Source: Dyella silvatica
Lineage (GTDB): Bacteria; Pseudomonadota; Gammaproteobacteria; Xanthomonadales; Rhodanobacteraceae
Direction of reading: 5' to 3'
Length of the DNA stretch: 64,000 bases
Assembly: GCF_026283955.1 (NCBI RefSeq)
Contig: NZ_JAPDPE010000006.1
Location: 17,052 to 81,051, forward strand
A program made the position numbers and the translations under genes. The notes under the pieces are model-generated. The model had not been told where the DNA came from. It searched no databases and saw only the letters and a program-made list of their open reading frames with translations. Below are positions 43,356-51,821 of the stretch, in pieces; within the stretch, counting starts at the first letter, position 1, and every line of letters starts with the position of its first letter.

Positions 43356-43437
43356 GGGTATCGAGTGTGCAGTGATGGGAGCTTGAGTATGGACAGCAGC
43401 ATGTGGCATCGAGCGGGCACAAATATGGCGCCCTGCT

Positions 43438-43460
43438 CCGGCCTGGCGTAGCCAGGCCGG
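43438..43460 (-). terminator. Hairpin after ribB
   Basis: CCGGCCTGGC and its exact reverse complement around a 3-base loop, seven bases past the ribB stop. No T-run follows on the minus strand, so it may only reduce read-through into the LD-carboxypeptidase gene. Confidence 0.6.
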
Positions 43461-43467
43461 CTTATGC

Positions 43468-44559
43468 TCAGACGTAACCAACCACTTCCAGGCCAAAACC
43501 GCCCAGGCCGACCAGCTTGCGCGGCGTACCAAGTACCTGCAAACGATGCACGCCCAGGTCGGTGAGCATCTGCGCGCCCAAGCCATGCTGCCGCCACTCT
43601 CGCCGCTGCAACTCTTCCGGCGCCTGGGTTTGCGGCTGCCCGCTAAGCCGGCGCAACAGCACCTCGGGCGTGTCTTCGCCCGATAGCACCAGTAGTACGC
43701 CGCGGTCTTCATCGGCGATGCGGCGCAATGCGGCGGTCACCGTCAAACCCAGGTCGTCGCGCTGCAGATGCAAGACATCGGACAAGGTGTTGCGCACATG
43801 CACCCGCGACAACACCGGCGCGCCGTCGTCGACCGTGCCACGCACCAAGGCAAAATGCAGGCCCTGGCGGATCACATCGCGATAAGCGACCAGGCGGAAC
43901 GGACCGAACTCCGTCTGCACTTGTTCTTCGTACACACGCTGCACGGTCTTCTCGGTTTGCTGCCGGTAGCGAATCAGGTCGGCAATGGAGCCGATCTTCA
44001 AACCATGCTTTTTCGCAAACACTTCCAGCTCGGGGCGGCGCGCCATCGAGCCGTCTTCATGCAGCACCTCGATCAAGACCGCCGCCGGCTCAAGACCCGC
44101 CAGCGCCGCCAGATCGCAACCTGCCTCGGTATGCCCGGCGCGGGTCAACACACCGCCCGGCTGCGCGGTCAGCGGAAAAATATGCCCTGGCTGGGCCAGA
44201 TCCTGCGGCTTGGCATCCGCTTTCACCGCGACTTGGATCGTGTGCGCACGGTCATGCGCCGAGATGCCGGTGGTGACGCCTTCGGCCGCCTCGATCGAGA
44301 CGGTGAAATTGGTGTGGTACGACGAGGTGTTATCGCTAACCATCGGGCGCAGGCCCAGTTGCTGCGTACGCTGCTCGGTCAAGGTCAGGCAAACCAGGCC
44401 GCGCGCCTCGCGCACCATGAAATTGATATCTTCCGGCCGCACCATTTGCGCGGCCATGATCAGATCGCCCTCGTTCTCGCGATCCTCGTCGTCAAGAATC
44501 ACCACCATGCGGCCGGCGCGGATATCGTCGAGAATTTCTGGAATCGTATTGAATGACAT
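43468..44559 (-). CDS. ribB: 3,4-dihydroxy-2-butanone-4-phosphate synthase with degenerate GTP cyclohydrolase II domain
   Basis: 363 residues. The N-terminal domain (1-205) is a complete RibB: VILDDEDRENEGDLIMAA, SYHTNFTVSIEAAEGVTTGI and TRAGHTEAGCDLA. The C-terminal domain has the RibA outline (FGPFRLVAYRDVIRQGLHFA) but lacks the zinc cysteines and the RCDCG block; the matching part reads SRVHVRNTLSDVLHLQRDDL. It should therefore make only the four-carbon unit, and a separate RibA is expected elsewhere. Start ATG 44559 (MSFNTIPEILDDI); 66 bases after ribE. Confidence 0.94.
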   Translation of the reverse strand: MSFNTIPEILDDIRAGRMVVILDDEDRENEGDLIMAAQMVRPEDINFMVREARGLVCLTLTEQRTQQLGLRPMVSDNTSSYHTNFTVSIEAAEGVTTGISAHDRAHTIQVAVKADAKPQDLAQPGHIFPLTAQPGGVLTRAGHTEAGCDLAALAGLEPAAVLIEVLHEDGSMARRPELEVFAKKHGLKIGSIADLIRYRQQTEKTVQRVYEEQVQTEFGPFRLVAYRDVIRQGLHFALVRGTVDDGAPVLSRVHVRNTLSDVLHLQRDDLGLTVTAALRRIADEDRGVLLVLSGEDTPEVLLRRLSGQPQTQAPEELQRREWRQHGLGAQMLTDLGVHRLQVLGTPRKLVGLGGFGLEVVGYV

Positions 44560-44625
44560 GCGTTGTTCCTTGAAATGAAATGCTCCCCCTGCGCTGTTCG
44601 GCAAAGGGGCGAAGCAACGCCGGAA

Positions 44626-45267
44626 TCAGGCGAAGCCGTGCTGCTTCAAAAAGGCCTCGTCCAACCTCGGCGCCTCGCCGCTGCTGAGCAAGCGCTCGAC
44701 ATAACGCGCGACGACATCCACCTCGATGTTCACCGCGTCACCGGGGCGGCGCGCGTGGAATGCGGTGTGTTCGACCGTGTGCGGAATCAGATTGACGCCA
44801 AAGCGATGACCGGCCACTTCGTTGACCGTCAGGCTGGTGCCATCGATGCATACCGAGCCCTTGGCGGCGATATAGCGCGACAATGCCGCCGGCACCTCGA
44901 ACGTCCAGCGCTGCGAACGACCGTCCGGGGTGACCGAAACCACTTTGCCCAGGCCATCCACATGGCCGGACACCAGATGGCCGCCGAGGCGGTCGGCCAG
45001 GCGCAGCGCTTTTTCCAGATTGACCGGATCGCCCGCCTTGAGCTTACCCAAGGTGGTCAGCGACAGGGTTTCGTTGGAGACATCGGCACTAAAGCCGCGC
45101 GGCTCCAGCGTCACCGCGGTCAGGCAGACGCCGGACACCGCAATGCTGTCGCCCAGTTGCACATCGGAGAGATCGAGAGCGGCGGTATCGACGGCTAAAC
45201 GCACATCGCCGCCACGCGGTTCAATGCGCGCGATACGGCCCACCGTTTGAATGATGCCGGTAAACAT
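44626..45267 (-). CDS. ribE: Riboflavin synthase, alpha type
   Basis: 213 residues from ATG 45267 (MFTGIIQTVGRI). Two lumazine-binding repeats are visible, GDSIAVSGVCLTAV with FSADVSNETLSLTTLG in the first and GSVCIDGTSLTVNEV with IPHTVEHTAF in the second, with GGHLVSGHVDGLG between them. It dismutates two lumazines to riboflavin. It is the first gene behind the FMN riboswitch. Confidence 0.96.
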   Translation of the reverse strand: MFTGIIQTVGRIARIEPRGGDVRLAVDTAALDLSDVQLGDSIAVSGVCLTAVTLEPRGFSADVSNETLSLTTLGKLKAGDPVNLEKALRLADRLGGHLVSGHVDGLGKVVSVTPDGRSQRWTFEVPAALSRYIAAKGSVCIDGTSLTVNEVAGHRFGVNLIPHTVEHTAFHARRPGDAVNIEVDVVARYVERLLSSGEAPRLDEAFLKQHGFA

Positions 45268-45332
45268 CAGCATGCTCCCTGCGGGGAGATGCGGCGGTTT
45301 GAAAACTGCATGGAAGACATGAAACGTACTCC

Positions 45333-45399
45333 GCAAAAAAATAACAGCGAGTACGCCCCAAGGCGTATGGCAGGCGCGCACCCGCGAAGGTGAGCGCCA
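45333..45399 (-). promoter_or_regulatory. Possible expression platform of the FMN riboswitch
   Basis: Just after the aptamer the minus strand has a GC hairpin (GGCGC/GCGCC arms around CACC-TTCGC-GGGTG, about 45374-45399). A short ACGCC/GGCGT stem follows, then a run of seven T at about 45336-45342. The order hairpin, short spacer, T-run resembles an intrinsic terminator about 70 bases before ribE. The switch mechanism is inferred. Confidence 0.45.
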
Positions 45400-45401
45400 T
45401 A

Positions 45402-45573
45402 CCGTCTTCTCTCATCCGGACTATGAGCCAGCCCCGCTAACGGAGCTGGCCAAACCGTCGGCCCCGGCATCAAACCGGATCTGCTGACCTTTCGCGATGT
45501 TTGCGAAAGCGCTCGCGGGCTCGTGCTTGCGCACCTACCGCCGGTGGGGAATTCCACCCCGCCCTGAAGACGT
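45402..45573 (-). ncRNA. FMN riboswitch (RFN element)
   Basis: On the minus strand the conserved RFN blocks occur in order: CTTCAGGGCGGGGTG, AATTCCCCACCGGCGGTA, a variable hairpin, GATCCGGTTTGATGCCGGGG, CCGACGGT, a variable stem, and ATAGTCCGGATGAGAGAAGA. FMN binding should turn off the downstream genes (ribE, ribB and perhaps those behind). Confidence 0.97.
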
Positions 45574-45682
45574 CGTATGGTTTTTGCCAGTCAGACTGGC
45601 GGTGCGAGTCTAACACCATCGCCCGGATCGCCCGAACCGGCACAACCGGACAGCGTGTTTCGCCAGGCGGACGGCGGCCGAG

Positions 45683-46594
45683 CTAGGGCCTGTTCACGCT
45701 TTCGATCAAAAAATCGATCAAGCGGCGCAAGGCGGGGCTACGGTCGGCTCCCGGCAGCCACAACAAATGAATCGGCGAAGTGCTCAGCTGCCACTGCGGC
45801 AGCACCTCGACCAGGCGGCCCTGCGCAATCAACGCATCCGCCATGTAGTCGCCCTGCAAGGCGATGCCCACCCCGGCCAGCGCAGCGTCGCGTACCGCAT
45901 GGGAATCATTGCTCGACAACACCGGGTCGATACGCACCGAACGGCGCCGCCGTTGCTGGCTGAATTGCCACAAGGTGCCGGTGCGCAAGCCGTTGAACGC
46001 AAGGCAGCGATGCGCCTTGAGATCGGCCGGGTCAGTCAGCGCCGGCGCCGCGGCCAGGTATTCCGGCGAGGCGCACAGATAACGCCGCATCGTGCCCACG
46101 CGCCGCGCCACCAGCTGCGTATCGGCCAGTTGCCCCACCCGCACCACCAGGTCGACCTTGGCCGCGACCAGGTCGACATAGGCATCGTCGTAAATCGCCT
46201 CTACCCGGATCTGCGGATGGCTGCGCATGAATGACGCCAGCAAAGGCGCCACGCAGGCGCGGCCATAAGCGGCCGGCAAGTGCAGGCAAAGACGCCCCGC
46301 AGGCTCGCCTTCCTGCGGACGTAGCTCGGCCGCCAGCGCAGCCACCACCGTATCCAGCCGCTGGCAGTGCAGCAGCAATTGCTCGCCGCGTGTGGTCAGG
46401 GTCATTCGCCGTGTGGTGCGTAAAAACAACTTGCCGCCGACCACGTCCTCCAGCGAGGCCATGCGCCGGCTCAGCACCGAGGGCGTGCAGCCGTTTTCGC
46501 GCGCCGCCAGCGAGAAATTAAGCAACCGGGCGGCGCTGGCAAAGCCGCGCAACTCGCGTAAACGGGTCGGCGTCAGCTCGAAGGATTTATTCAT
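45683..46594 (-). CDS. LysR-family transcriptional regulator
   Basis: 303 residues from ATG 46594 (MNKSFELTPTRLRELRGFAS). The winged HTH covers ARENGCTPSVLSRRMASLED and GKLFLRTTRRMTLTTRGEQL. The effector domain follows from about residue 92 (GRLCLHLPAAYGRACVAPLL). It is divergent from a zinc-type quinone oxidoreductase gene whose reading frame comes within about 100 bases, so that gene is the likely target. Confidence 0.92.
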   Translation of the reverse strand: MNKSFELTPTRLRELRGFASAARLLNFSLAARENGCTPSVLSRRMASLEDVVGGKLFLRTTRRMTLTTRGEQLLLHCQRLDTVVAALAAELRPQEGEPAGRLCLHLPAAYGRACVAPLLASFMRSHPQIRVEAIYDDAYVDLVAAKVDLVVRVGQLADTQLVARRVGTMRRYLCASPEYLAAAPALTDPADLKAHRCLAFNGLRTGTLWQFSQQRRRRSVRIDPVLSSNDSHAVRDAALAGVGIALQGDYMADALIAQGRLVEVLPQWQLSTSPIHLLWLPGADRSPALRRLIDFLIESVNRP

Positions 46595-46687
46595 GCAGTG
46601 AATAAAAGATATGTCATATCGATGGATTATCACCTGATACGGTTAAGCGGACCATGCCGTCATTCCCACTGCATACGGATGACCCTT

Positions 46688-47695
46688 ATGCGCAGCATTC
46701 AACTCACTGCCTTCGGCCTGGACCATTTACATGACGCCGAGCTGCCCACGCCCCGCCCCGGCCCGAACGAGGTGCTGGTACGGATGGAGGCCGCCTCGCT
46801 CAACTATCGCGACTACCTGCTGGCCATCGGCCAGCTTTATCGCGGGGTGAACTTGCCGATCGTGCCGGTCTCCGACGGCGCCGGCACCGTGCAGGAAGTC
46901 GGCAGCGCAGTCACTCGCTTCAAGCCCGGCGACCGCGTCACCACGTTCTACAAATCGCGCTGGCTGGCCGGCTCGATGCGGCCGGAATGGGAAGGCGCCG
47001 ACATTGGCGGCCCGGCCGAAGGCGTGATGCGCGAACTGGCCTGCTTCGACGCGTACTCCCTGGCGCGGGCACCGGCACATCTTTCCAGTGTGCAATCGGC
47101 CACCTTGCCGATTGCCGCGCTGACCGCATGGCAGGCGTTGGAGCAGGCTCGGCTGACCACCGGCCAGACGGTCTTGGTGCTCGGCACCGGCGGCGTCTCC
47201 TTGTTTGCCCTGCAGTTCGCCAAACTGCGCGGCGCCCGCGTCATCGTGCTTTCTTCCAGCGATGAAAAGCTTGCCCGCGCCAAGGCCCTGGGCGCCGATA
47301 TCGGCATCAACTACGTCAACGATACGCAATGGGGCAGCACCGTTTACCAGGCCACCGGCGGCGGCGTGGATGTGGTGGTCGAAACGGTAGGCGCCGCCAC
47401 GCTGGGGCAGTCGCTGGAGGCTGTTCGCATGCACGGCTTTATCGGCCTGGTCGGTTTCATGAGCGGCATCGAGGCCACGTTCTCGTTGACCAAGGCCATC
47501 CTCAAGCGCGTGCAGTTGCAAGGCATCTCCGTCGCATCGCTGGAAATGCACGAGCAAATGATCCAGGCCATCGAGGCCACCCGCCTGGAGCCGGTGCTGG
47601 ATAGCGTGTTCGGCTTCGGCCAGCTGCGCGAGGCCTTCGATCATCTGGTCGCCGCCAAGCATTTCGGCAAGATCGGTATCGACTTCAAGGCGTAA
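46688..47695 (+). CDS. NAD(P)-dependent medium-chain alcohol dehydrogenase / quinone oxidoreductase
   Basis: 335 residues. The N-terminal GroES-like domain (PGPNEVLVRMEAASLNYRDY, PIVPVSDGAGTVQEVGSAVT) is followed by a Rossmann domain (GQTVLVLGTGGVSLFALQFA). The usual zinc-site cysteines of alcohol dehydrogenases are absent and NYRD replaces the catalytic Cys, as in quinone oxidoreductase-type enzymes. Start is ATG 46688 or ATG 46679, three codons earlier; neither has a strong ribosome site. Likely under control of the divergent LysR regulator. Confidence 0.9.
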   Translation: MRSIQLTAFGLDHLHDAELPTPRPGPNEVLVRMEAASLNYRDYLLAIGQLYRGVNLPIVPVSDGAGTVQEVGSAVTRFKPGDRVTTFYKSRWLAGSMRPEWEGADIGGPAEGVMRELACFDAYSLARAPAHLSSVQSATLPIAALTAWQALEQARLTTGQTVLVLGTGGVSLFALQFAKLRGARVIVLSSSDEKLARAKALGADIGINYVNDTQWGSTVYQATGGGVDVVVETVGAATLGQSLEAVRMHGFIGLVGFMSGIEATFSLTKAILKRVQLQGISVASLEMHEQMIQAIEATRLEPVLDSVFGFGQLREAFDHLVAAKHFGKIGIDFKA

Positions 47696-47711
47696 GCACC
47701 GCTCGAACACA

Positions 47712-47754
47712 TAAGCGCCACCGTCACCTGCCAGCAAGGGGACAGTGGCGCTTA
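47712..47754 (+). terminator. Hairpin after the oxidoreductase gene
   Basis: TAAGCGCCAC (47712-47721) pairs exactly with GTGGCGCTTA (47745-47754), extended by GTC/GAC inside. It starts 17 bases past the stop codon. Confidence 0.6.
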
Positions 47755-47892
47755 GCCGTCGCGCGCATCGATGCGCCATGCCCTGGCGCCGCGATCAGCG
47801 GCATCCAGCACTCGCCCGCTGATGCAGCTACCGGCCGCAGACACCTGGCCGACACGCTAGCCATTGTTCTTTGCGGTCGATCCGCATATTAT

Positions 47893-47915
47893 TGCGAATC
47901 ATTATCATTCAAATG
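47893..47915. promoter_or_regulatory. Fur box upstream of the TonB receptor
   Basis: GCGAATCATTATCATTCAAA contains ATCATTATCATT, matching the core of the Fur consensus, followed by AATGATT, which suggests two overlapping Fur sites. It lies about 70 bases before ATG 47983. Confidence 0.82.
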
Positions 47916-47982
47916 ATTCCAGCCGCAGGCACGTCGACCGCCAGACCCACCCAGGCACTCGGAATCCATTCAAGGATTACCC

Positions 47983-50067
47983 ATGCGATATCCCGTCAGC
48001 CTCACGGCTCTGGGTCTGGTCGCGGCGTGCGCGCATGCCCAGGCCGGCCCGATCGAACCGTCCGTTTCCACGCTGTCATCGGTCGATGTGCATGGCCATG
48101 CCGACAAAGGCCTGCTCGGCCAGCGGGTCGGCGTCGGCGCCTTTCGCGATCAGTCGATTATGGATGTGCCGGCCACCATCAACGTCGCCACCCGCGACCT
48201 GCTCGACGCCCAGGCCGACGTCAGCCTGTACGACGTATTGCGCAATACCGCCGGCGTTACCAAGCAACAGTTGAGCGGCGAGGTGTTCGATCATCTGGCC
48301 ATGCGCGGCATAACGCTGGACAACCGCAGCAATTATCGGCTCAACGGCTCGCTGCCGCTGCTCAATCTCACCGAACTGCCGCTGGAAGATAAAGAGCGGG
48401 TCGAAGTGCTCAAGGGTGTATCCGCGCTGTACTACGGCTACACCGCGCCCGGCGGCGTGGTCAACATGGTGACCAAGCGAGCGGGCCAACAACCGATCAC
48501 CACACTAGGCCTGAGCATCGACAACAACGGCGGCAGCATCGGCCAGCTCGATGTCGGCCGCCGCTTCGGCGAGCGCCAGCAATATGGCGCACGCGTGAAT
48601 ATCGCGGGTGGCAGTCTGCAATCGCCGGTGGCTGGCATCGACGGCGACAAGCGCATGGCCAGCGCGGCGCTGGACTGGCAAGTCAACGACAGGCTCAACC
48701 TGCGCGCCGACCTGGAGTATTTCCACAAGAAAATCGGCGAGCAAAGTGTGATTACCCAGCCCGCCGCGAAGAATGGCAGCATCACGCTGCCGCGCATGCC
48801 CGATCCGAGCAAGCGGCTGTCGCCTGCCTGGGCTGACTTTGCCGCGCATGGGCATAACGTTTTACTGCATGCCGACTACGCCCTCAGCGCGCAGTGGCTG
48901 GCGACGCTGGAGGCCGGCCGCGCCGACGTCACTCGCGATAACCGCGCTTTCACCGAGATCAAGAACTACAACCCGCTCACCGGCCAGGGCACGTTGAGCG
49001 GCAACCGCCAAAGCGGTGCCAGCTGGAACAACCAGAACCTGCGCGCCGAGCTGTTCGGCAGTTTTGCCATCGGCGCCATCGGTCACGAACTGACTCTCGG
49101 CGCGGCGCAGACGAAATCGAACCAAGAGCAAACCGTAACCGGTCAATTCACCGGTGTGCAAAATCTTTATGCGCCGGTGGCGGTGCCGTGGCTGCCGATC
49201 AGCAAGACCACGGTGACGCCGGCCTTGAATGCCATCGATCGCGGTGCATACGTGACCGATCGGCTGACCTTTTCAGAGCACTGGCAATCGATTCTCGGCG
49301 CGCGCTACACCCGCTATACCAGCGACCAGGGCAGCAATAGTTATAAGGCCAACAAGACCACGCCGCTGGCGGCACTGATCTACAAATTCAATCCGGCGCT
49401 GATGGCTTACGCCTCGTATGCCACCGGCATCGAACAAGGCGACCGTGCACCGAATACCGCGAACAACGTCAACGAAGCCCTGCCGCCATCGATCAGCAAG
49501 CAGCAAGAACTCGGCATTCGCTGGCAACCCAGTGATCGATGGCTGCTCTCTGGCGCCGTCTTCGATATCGATCGCGCGGCCAGCTACGTCAACGAGCGCA
49601 ATGTATTCGTGCAAAGCGGCCGCCTGCGCTACCGCGGTGTCGAACTGAGCGGGCAAGGCCAGCTGTCGCCCGCATGGTCGTTGCAATTCTCCACGCAGTA
49701 TTTGCAAGCACGCTTTCGCGACATCAACGCCGCACTGCAAGACAAGACGCCGGAAAACACCCCCACGGTAACCGCTAGCCTGTTCGCCGAATATGCCGTG
49801 CCATACGTACCCGGCCTTGCACTCAACAGCGGCCTGTATTTCACCGGACGCCGCCCGCTGAACAACGCCAATCAGGGCTATATCGACAACTACACCCTGG
49901 CCGGCATCGGCGCGCGCTATGCCACCGTGATGCTCGGCAAGCGCGTGTTGTGGCAGCTCAATATCGACAACCTCACCGACAAACGTTACTGGGCCGCCAC
50001 CGGCAACAATCGCCTGGCCATGGGGCTGCCACGCACCGCCAAGCTGACGTTGAAAATCGACTTGTGA
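47983..50067 (+). CDS. TonB-dependent siderophore receptor
   Basis: 694 residues with signal peptide (MRYPVSLTALGLVAACAHAQ). No STN domain is present, so it does not signal to a sigma factor. The plug shows MDVPATINVATRDLLDAQAD, LRNTAGVTKQQLSGEVFDHL and VEVLKGVSALYYGYTAPGGV; the barrel ends NIDNLTDKRYWAATG and TAKLTLKIDL with a terminal hydrophobic residue. Layout resembles ferric hydroxamate-type receptors (FhuE/FoxA group), but the ligand is not provable. Expression should be iron-repressed through the upstream Fur box. Followed 11 bases later by a frameshifted periplasmic gene. Confidence 0.93.
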   Translation: MRYPVSLTALGLVAACAHAQAGPIEPSVSTLSSVDVHGHADKGLLGQRVGVGAFRDQSIMDVPATINVATRDLLDAQADVSLYDVLRNTAGVTKQQLSGEVFDHLAMRGITLDNRSNYRLNGSLPLLNLTELPLEDKERVEVLKGVSALYYGYTAPGGVVNMVTKRAGQQPITTLGLSIDNNGGSIGQLDVGRRFGERQQYGARVNIAGGSLQSPVAGIDGDKRMASAALDWQVNDRLNLRADLEYFHKKIGEQSVITQPAAKNGSITLPRMPDPSKRLSPAWADFAAHGHNVLLHADYALSAQWLATLEAGRADVTRDNRAFTEIKNYNPLTGQGTLSGNRQSGASWNNQNLRAELFGSFAIGAIGHELTLGAAQTKSNQEQTVTGQFTGVQNLYAPVAVPWLPISKTTVTPALNAIDRGAYVTDRLTFSEHWQSILGARYTRYTSDQGSNSYKANKTTPLAALIYKFNPALMAYASYATGIEQGDRAPNTANNVNEALPPSISKQQELGIRWQPSDRWLLSGAVFDIDRAASYVNERNVFVQSGRLRYRGVELSGQGQLSPAWSLQFSTQYLQARFRDINAALQDKTPENTPTVTASLFAEYAVPYVPGLALNSGLYFTGRRPLNNANQGYIDNYTLAGIGARYATVMLGKRVLWQLNIDNLTDKRYWAATGNNRLAMGLPRTAKLTLKIDL

Positions 50068-50078
50068 GACATCGCAGC

Positions 50079-50782
50079 ATGACTTCGAAAAGCACCTTCA
50101 AGCGCGCACTCGTAGCACTCACCCTGCTCTGCGGTTTCGCACTGGCATCGACACAAGCTACAGCGGCCGGTGCGGCCAAAACGGTTTTGCTGGTCGTGCG
50201 CAAAGACGGCAAAAGCCTGGCCTACGATCAGAAAATCGAACAGCATCTCAGCGCACGCGGCTTTGCCGTCACGCTGTACGACCAGTATCAGCCTGCGGCC
50301 AAGGCCAAGGATTTCGATCTGGTCGTGCTGTCGTCCACGGTGCGCTCACGCGACCTGCTCGACGCCTACCGCAACACACCGGCCCCCATGGTCACCTGGG
50401 AAAGCGATCTGCTTGACGATATGGCTATGAGCGGCAAGCGCCCGGACACCGACTTCGGCAAGCTCACCAAACAGCATGGCTGGTCAATGCGCCGCATCCA
50501 CTGGCGGCCGGGCTAGCCGCCGGCATCGTCAACGTTTACGTCAAGAACGCGCCGATGAATTGGGGCAAGCCCGGGCTCGGCGCAAGCATCATCGCCACCG
50601 TCGCGGGCCAGCCGGAAAAGGTCGCCATCTTCGGCTATGAAAAAGGCGCCACGATGGACTACGAATCGCTGGCGCCCGCGCGGCGGGTGATGTTTTTCCT
50701 CGACAACGAAACCTTCGACAATCTCACCCCCGAAGGTTTACACCTGTTCGACGCCGCCATCGATTGGGCAATGGCACGCTGA
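50079..50782 (+). pseudogene. Periplasmic protein with a flavodoxin/ThuA-like fold, frameshifted
   Basis: From ATG 50079 a signal peptide (LVALTLLCGFALASTQATAA) is followed by TVLLVVRKDGKSLAYDQKIE and FDLVVLSSTVRSRDLLDAYR, which looks like an alternating Rossmann-type fold. After KLTKQHG the frame is lost near 50485 and stops at 50514. The next frame continues WLVNAPHPLAAGLAAGIVNV, NWGKPGLGASIIATVAGQPE and ends at 50782. One missing base would restore about 234 residues. The intact protein is predicted to be exported. It may share a message with the receptor. Function unknown; the ThuA-like label is tentative. Confidence 0.72.
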
Positions 50783-50789
50783 AACCACC

Positions 50790-51821
50790 TTAGCGATTAC
50801 CGCCCGCCATCTGCTGGCGGTAGTCGCGCAGCACCTGGTCCATCACCCAGTTCGTGCGTGCGCCGCTGTCGGCTGTCGATGGGCAGGCGCCCATCTGGCC
50901 GGTCAGTTCGGCGACGATGCTTTCGATCAACGGTTGCTGGATATGCAACGGGTTCTCGATCTTCCATTCGCTGATCCCCTTCGCGTTCTCGACGCGAATC
51001 GGCCCATTGCCGAAGGTAGCGAACGAGATGCGGCCATACGTACCAATGACCTCGATCTGATCGTGATGGATTGGGCTGTCGAAATTCCACAGCCCGGTGC
51101 CCAGCATGCCGTTGGCAAAGGCGAACGACATCGCCACGGTATCTTCCACCGAATACGCCTTGAGCTGGTTGCTGGCATGCCCGCTGGCGGCAACGATCGG
51201 GCCGAACAGCCAGTCGAGAATATCCAGGGTATGGCAGCCGATATCCATGAAAATGCCGCCGCCGGAGATATCCGGCTGCACATGCCAGGGTAGGTTTTTC
51301 GGATCGTGGTAGCGCGGATGATGCGGCTCGTACAGCATCGTGTTGACGATACGCGGGGTACCGATCACCTGCTCGTCAAACAATAGTTCGCGCACCTTGC
51401 GAAAGCGCGGCAACATGCGGCGGTAATACGCCACGAACACCGGCACCCCCGCCGCGCGCCCGGCCTGCATGATCTCAGCGCATTCGGCCGCATTCATCGC
51501 CATCGGCTTTTCCACATACACCGGCTTGCCCGCGGCGATAGCCATCAGCGCGTACTGCTTATGCGTGGAGGGCGGCGTGGCCACGTAGATCGCATTCACC
51601 TGCGGGTCGGCGATCAGCGCCGCGGCATCGTCATACCAGGCCGGCACACCATGGCGCTGGGCGTAATCGCGCGCCTTCTCGCCATCGCGGCGCATCACCG
51701 CCACCAGCGACGAGTTCGCGGTCGTACTGAAACCCGGCCCGCTCTTGACCTCGGTCACGGCGCCGCAGCCGATGATGCCCCAGCGAACAGCCTGCATCGG
51801 TTCGATATGAGCTGAGGTCAT
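50790..51821 (-). CDS. Gfo/Idh/MocA-family oxidoreductase
   Basis: 343 residues. The Rossmann nucleotide site is VRWGIIGCGAVTEVKSGPGF, the second motif is YVATPPSTHKQYALMAIAAG and the catalytic Lys lies in VYVEKPMAMN. The C-terminal domain has ISGGGIFMDIGCHTLDILDW with the family's conserved Asp/His. These enzymes oxidise or reduce sugar and inositol derivatives with NAD(P). Its start overlaps the stop of the PhyH gene by 4 bases, so the two are coupled and probably act in one pathway. Confidence 0.92.
   Translation of the reverse strand: MTSAHIEPMQAVRWGIIGCGAVTEVKSGPGFSTTANSSLVAVMRRDGEKARDYAQRHGVPAWYDDAAALIADPQVNAIYVATPPSTHKQYALMAIAAGKPVYVEKPMAMNAAECAEIMQAGRAAGVPVFVAYYRRMLPRFRKVRELLFDEQVIGTPRIVNTMLYEPHHPRYHDPKNLPWHVQPDISGGGIFMDIGCHTLDILDWLFGPIVAASGHASNQLKAYSVEDTVAMSFAFANGMLGTGLWNFDSPIHHDQIEVIGTYGRISFATFGNGPIRVENAKGISEWKIENPLHIQQPLIESIVAELTGQMGACPSTADSGARTNWVMDQVLRDYRQQMAGGNR

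Noticed and set aside
45683..45700. GCCTGTTCACG shared by the LysR gene end and the left end of the MITE-like block at 20001
   Set aside because: The match is only 11 bases and is not followed by the rest of the inverted end, so it is probably chance.
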